34,955 nucleotides of DNA from Thiobacillus denitrificans (GTDB taxonomy: Bacteria > Pseudomonadota > Gammaproteobacteria > Burkholderiales > Thiobacillaceae), in NCBI GenBank assembly GCA_002424845.1, contig DILD01000040.1:1-34955 (forward strand), read 5' to 3'. The notes under the pieces were generated by a model, which was not told where the DNA came from, did no database searches, and saw nothing but the letters and a program-made list of their open reading frames with translations. Positions 33,464-34,955 of the stretch are shown here, piece by piece. A program made the position numbers and the translations under genes. Numbering within the stretch: position 1 is the first letter of the stretch; the number at the start of each line of letters is the position of its first letter.

Positions 33464-33504
33464 GTTGGCATTTTTGACAACAATCAAATGGAAGTCAAGC
33501 TACC

Positions 33505-33534
33505 GGCTGCATTGGGTCGGGAAACCCAGCAGCC
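33505..33534. promoter_or_regulatory. Inverted repeat upstream of the TA genes
   Basis: GGCTGCATTGGGT / ACCCAGCAGCC forms an imperfect hairpin 42 nt before the toxin start. The position suits an autoregulatory operator bound by the antitoxin, or a leader hairpin; this is an inference. Confidence 0.35.
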
Positions 33535-33607
33535 GTCCGGCCTGTCCAGATAGCAGATTTTGAGCACACAAGAGACGCTGGCGCAGGCTTACCTGAACTT
33601 CACTTCG

Positions 33608-33630
33608 GCCGAGCAAGAGACGGCCACTCA
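33608..33630. repeat. Palindrome-associated repeat flanking the TA module, copy 2
   Basis: GCCGAGCAAGAGACGGCCAC plus TCA, matching 32731-32753 at 20 of 23 bases in the same orientation. The preceding GAACTTCACTTC partly matches the hairpin arm of copy 1. The rest of the gap from 33535 to 33750 shows no gene that I can support. Confidence 0.6.
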
Positions 33631-33750
33631 ACACCGCTTACGCCGAATCAAGCCCCTCCCCATCGCTATTCCAGGCCACCCTTTTCGACCATCAAGCGCG
33701 ATGCTGATTACTTCTTTCAAACGGTCGGCCAATCCGATCGCCGCATGCAC

Positions 33751-34955
33751 TCAGGCGACGGGCCGCGCTTTGTAGAACTTCAGCGGCGCGCTCGCTTTGG
33801 CAACCGACGGTTTCAGTTTCCCCATCACGTGCATCTCGCACGGCTTGCAGTCGAAGCGCAGGGTGAGCTTTTCGCTGCCGTTGATCAGCGTCAAGGGCGC
33901 GGCACGCACGGTGCCCTGCACGCCCGTCACGCCCTTGGCCTGCTTGGGGCATAAGGAGAGCGAATAACGCACGCAGTGCTTGGTGATCATCAGCGAGACT
34001 TCACCGGTTTCCTCGTGGCTCTCGTACGCGGCGGCGATGATTTTCACGCCGTGCTTCGCGTAGAAATCGCGCGCCTTGTGGTTGTAGACGTTGGCCAGAT
34101 AGCTGAGCGTGTCTTCGGGGTAGATCGCCGGTGGCTCGGCCGGCTGGGCGCGCGGCGGGCGAACATAAGCCGCGGCGCGTTCGGCTTCCAGCGCGGCAAC
34201 CGCATCGCGGCGCAGCGCGTTGAGGAAGGACGCGGGCACGAACCAGGCTTGCGACAGTTCGAGCGCGATGCCCATGGCCGCGAACGGTGTCGTGCCGAGT
34301 TTGCCCAAATGCTCGCGCAGGGTGGCCTCGGCTTTGGCGGCGTCCTTGGCCGCTTCCCTGGCGTGCTCGGCTTCCACGGTCACCGTGTTGCCGTCCTCGT
34401 CGGTCAGCGTCAAGGCAAATCCCGCGTCGGTTTCGTCCAGCCGCAGCCACACGCCGATGCGGCGCTCACTCGACGGCTTGTCGAGCAGGCGCGTCCAGTT
34501 CATGTCGCGGTTGCGATTCACCAGCGTGCCGGCGCGCAAGTCCTTGAAGCCCGCCATCGGGTCTTTCGGAAACACGCGCCACACGCCCGCGCCCTGCTTT
34601 TCCGCGCGGTTGATGGCGAGCCCGGCCAGGTCTTTCTGCAAGGTGTAATAGCAGAGGCCGTCGCCATTGTTCAGCACGATGTCGGGCGAGTCGGTCTGCA
34701 GCTCGACCCACTTGTCGCCGACCTTGCTGACGTAGCCGATGGGCAGGCCGGGGTTCTTCGGCGTGTCGAACGCGCCGATGTCGTCCTTGCGGCCGCCGAC
34801 GAAGTAGTCGGTGAACTCCCGGTTGAAGTTCTGCTCGGGGTCAGGGGTGAAGGCAAACGTGGTGCGGCCGCTTGAGGCGCGCGCGAATTCCGGGCGGCGC
34901 TCGATGATCGCGTCCAGCAGCGTGCGGTAGTGGGCGGTGATGTTCTTCACGTAGC
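33751..34955 (-). CDS. rlhA: 23S rRNA 5-hydroxycytidine synthase RlhA, 3' part
   Basis: About 400 C-terminal residues; the gene continues past the window end (the frame is open and reads YVKNITAHYRTLLDAII at the edge, the region that follows the U32 peptidase-like core). The remaining part has the DUF3656 region (ASSGRTTFAFTPDPEQNFNR, YVSKVGDKWVELQT, NGDGLCYYT, RNRDMNWTRLLDKPSSERRI) and a C-terminal module with conserved cysteines (CVRYSLSLCPKQ and FDCKPCEMHVMGKL) that probably hold a metal or Fe-S centre. RlhA (YdcP) hydroxylates C2501 of 23S rRNA together with iron and prephenate-linked metabolism. A better name cannot be excluded without the N-terminal half. Confidence 0.82.
   Translation of the reverse strand, partial: YVKNITAHYRTLLDAIIERRPEFARASSGRTTFAFTPDPEQNFNREFTDYFVGGRKDDIGAFDTPKNPGLPIGYVSKVGDKWVELQTDSPDIVLNNGDGLCYYTLQKDLAGLAINRAEKQGAGVWRVFPKDPMAGFKDLRAGTLVNRNRDMNWTRLLDKPSSERRIGVWLRLDETDAGFALTLTDEDGNTVTVEAEHAREAAKDAAKAEATLREHLGKLGTTPFAAMGIALELSQAWFVPASFLNALRRDAVAALEAERAAAYVRPPRAQPAEPPAIYPEDTLSYLANVYNHKARDFYAKHGVKIIAAAYESHEETGEVSLMITKHCVRYSLSLCPKQAKGVTGVQGTVRAAPLTLINGSEKLTLRFDCKPCEMHVMGKLKPSVAKASAPLKFYKARPVA

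Noticed and set aside
33560..33775. A 71-codon plus-strand frame between the TA genes and rlhA
   Set aside because: No ribosome site or recognisable motif; it crosses repeat copy 2 and the antisense end of rlhA.

Overview
The window looks like chromosomal DNA of a GC-rich betaproteobacterium. The protein set (RlmA, RlhA, a CobD/CbiB-like protein, a SpmA/SpmB-type fusion, CrcB with DUF190) and the density of sensory genes fit an environmental Nitrosomonadales/Hydrogenophilales-type organism. This is inferred from gene content only; no rRNA or tRNA gene was seen. About 32 protein genes or gene remnants are supported, many in short translationally coupled operons.

Layout. 1-2.8 kb: a small membrane-anchored unknown protein, then a minus-strand pair of a FIST-domain sensor (NosP-like candidate) and a diguanylate cyclase with an 8-nt overlap. 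2.8-4.2 kb: an IS3-family transposase remnant and an OmpA-C-domain envelope protein flanked by a short direct repeat. 4.2-9.2 kb: a pseudo-receiver protein coupled to rlmA, a lipoprotein, a periplasmic protein with a 168-bp MITE-like element in its 5' region, a methyltransferase, a glutathione S-transferase and an unlisted 47-aa membrane protein. 9.3-20.0 kb: a signalling block. It holds a 1103-aa globin-PAS-PAS-PAS-LOV-GGDEF-EAL protein, a membrane double-Cache-PAS-GGDEF protein, and a receiver plus eight-PAS histidine kinase interrupted by one in-frame TAG, followed by an ANTAR response regulator. 20.0-23.6 kb: a Flp-type pilin, an unusual pilus/secretion ATPase with MshEN-like repeats, and an unknown protein. 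23.6-28.2 kb: a decayed GGDEF fragment abutting a four-gene operon (GyrI-like, CobD-like, SpmAB-like, Ppx). 28.4-30.0 kb: a receiver-GGDEF response regulator. 30.0-32.6 kb: GTAG-type REP repeats, TSUP permease, DUF190, CrcB, a DUF302 protein and a single-domain ModE-like regulator. 32.6-35.0 kb: a TumE/TumA-type toxin-antitoxin pair between two copies of a short repeat, then the 3' part of rlhA running off the window.

How it fits together. Four intact GGDEF proteins plus one fragment, one of them also carrying EAL, make this a c-di-GMP-rich neighbourhood. Inputs suggested by domain content are O2 or another heme ligand (globin), blue light (LOV with its cysteine), a FIST ligand or NO, periplasmic small molecules (Cache) and phosphorelay. 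A plausible output in the same region is the pilin ATPase, whose N-terminal repeats resemble c-di-GMP-binding MshEN modules. The most notable items are the dual globin/LOV c-di-GMP enzyme, the amber-interrupted eight-PAS kinase with an RNA-binding ANTAR partner, a duplicated about 85-bp upstream element flanking the Cache-GGDEF gene, and short repeats bracketing the toxin-antitoxin locus.
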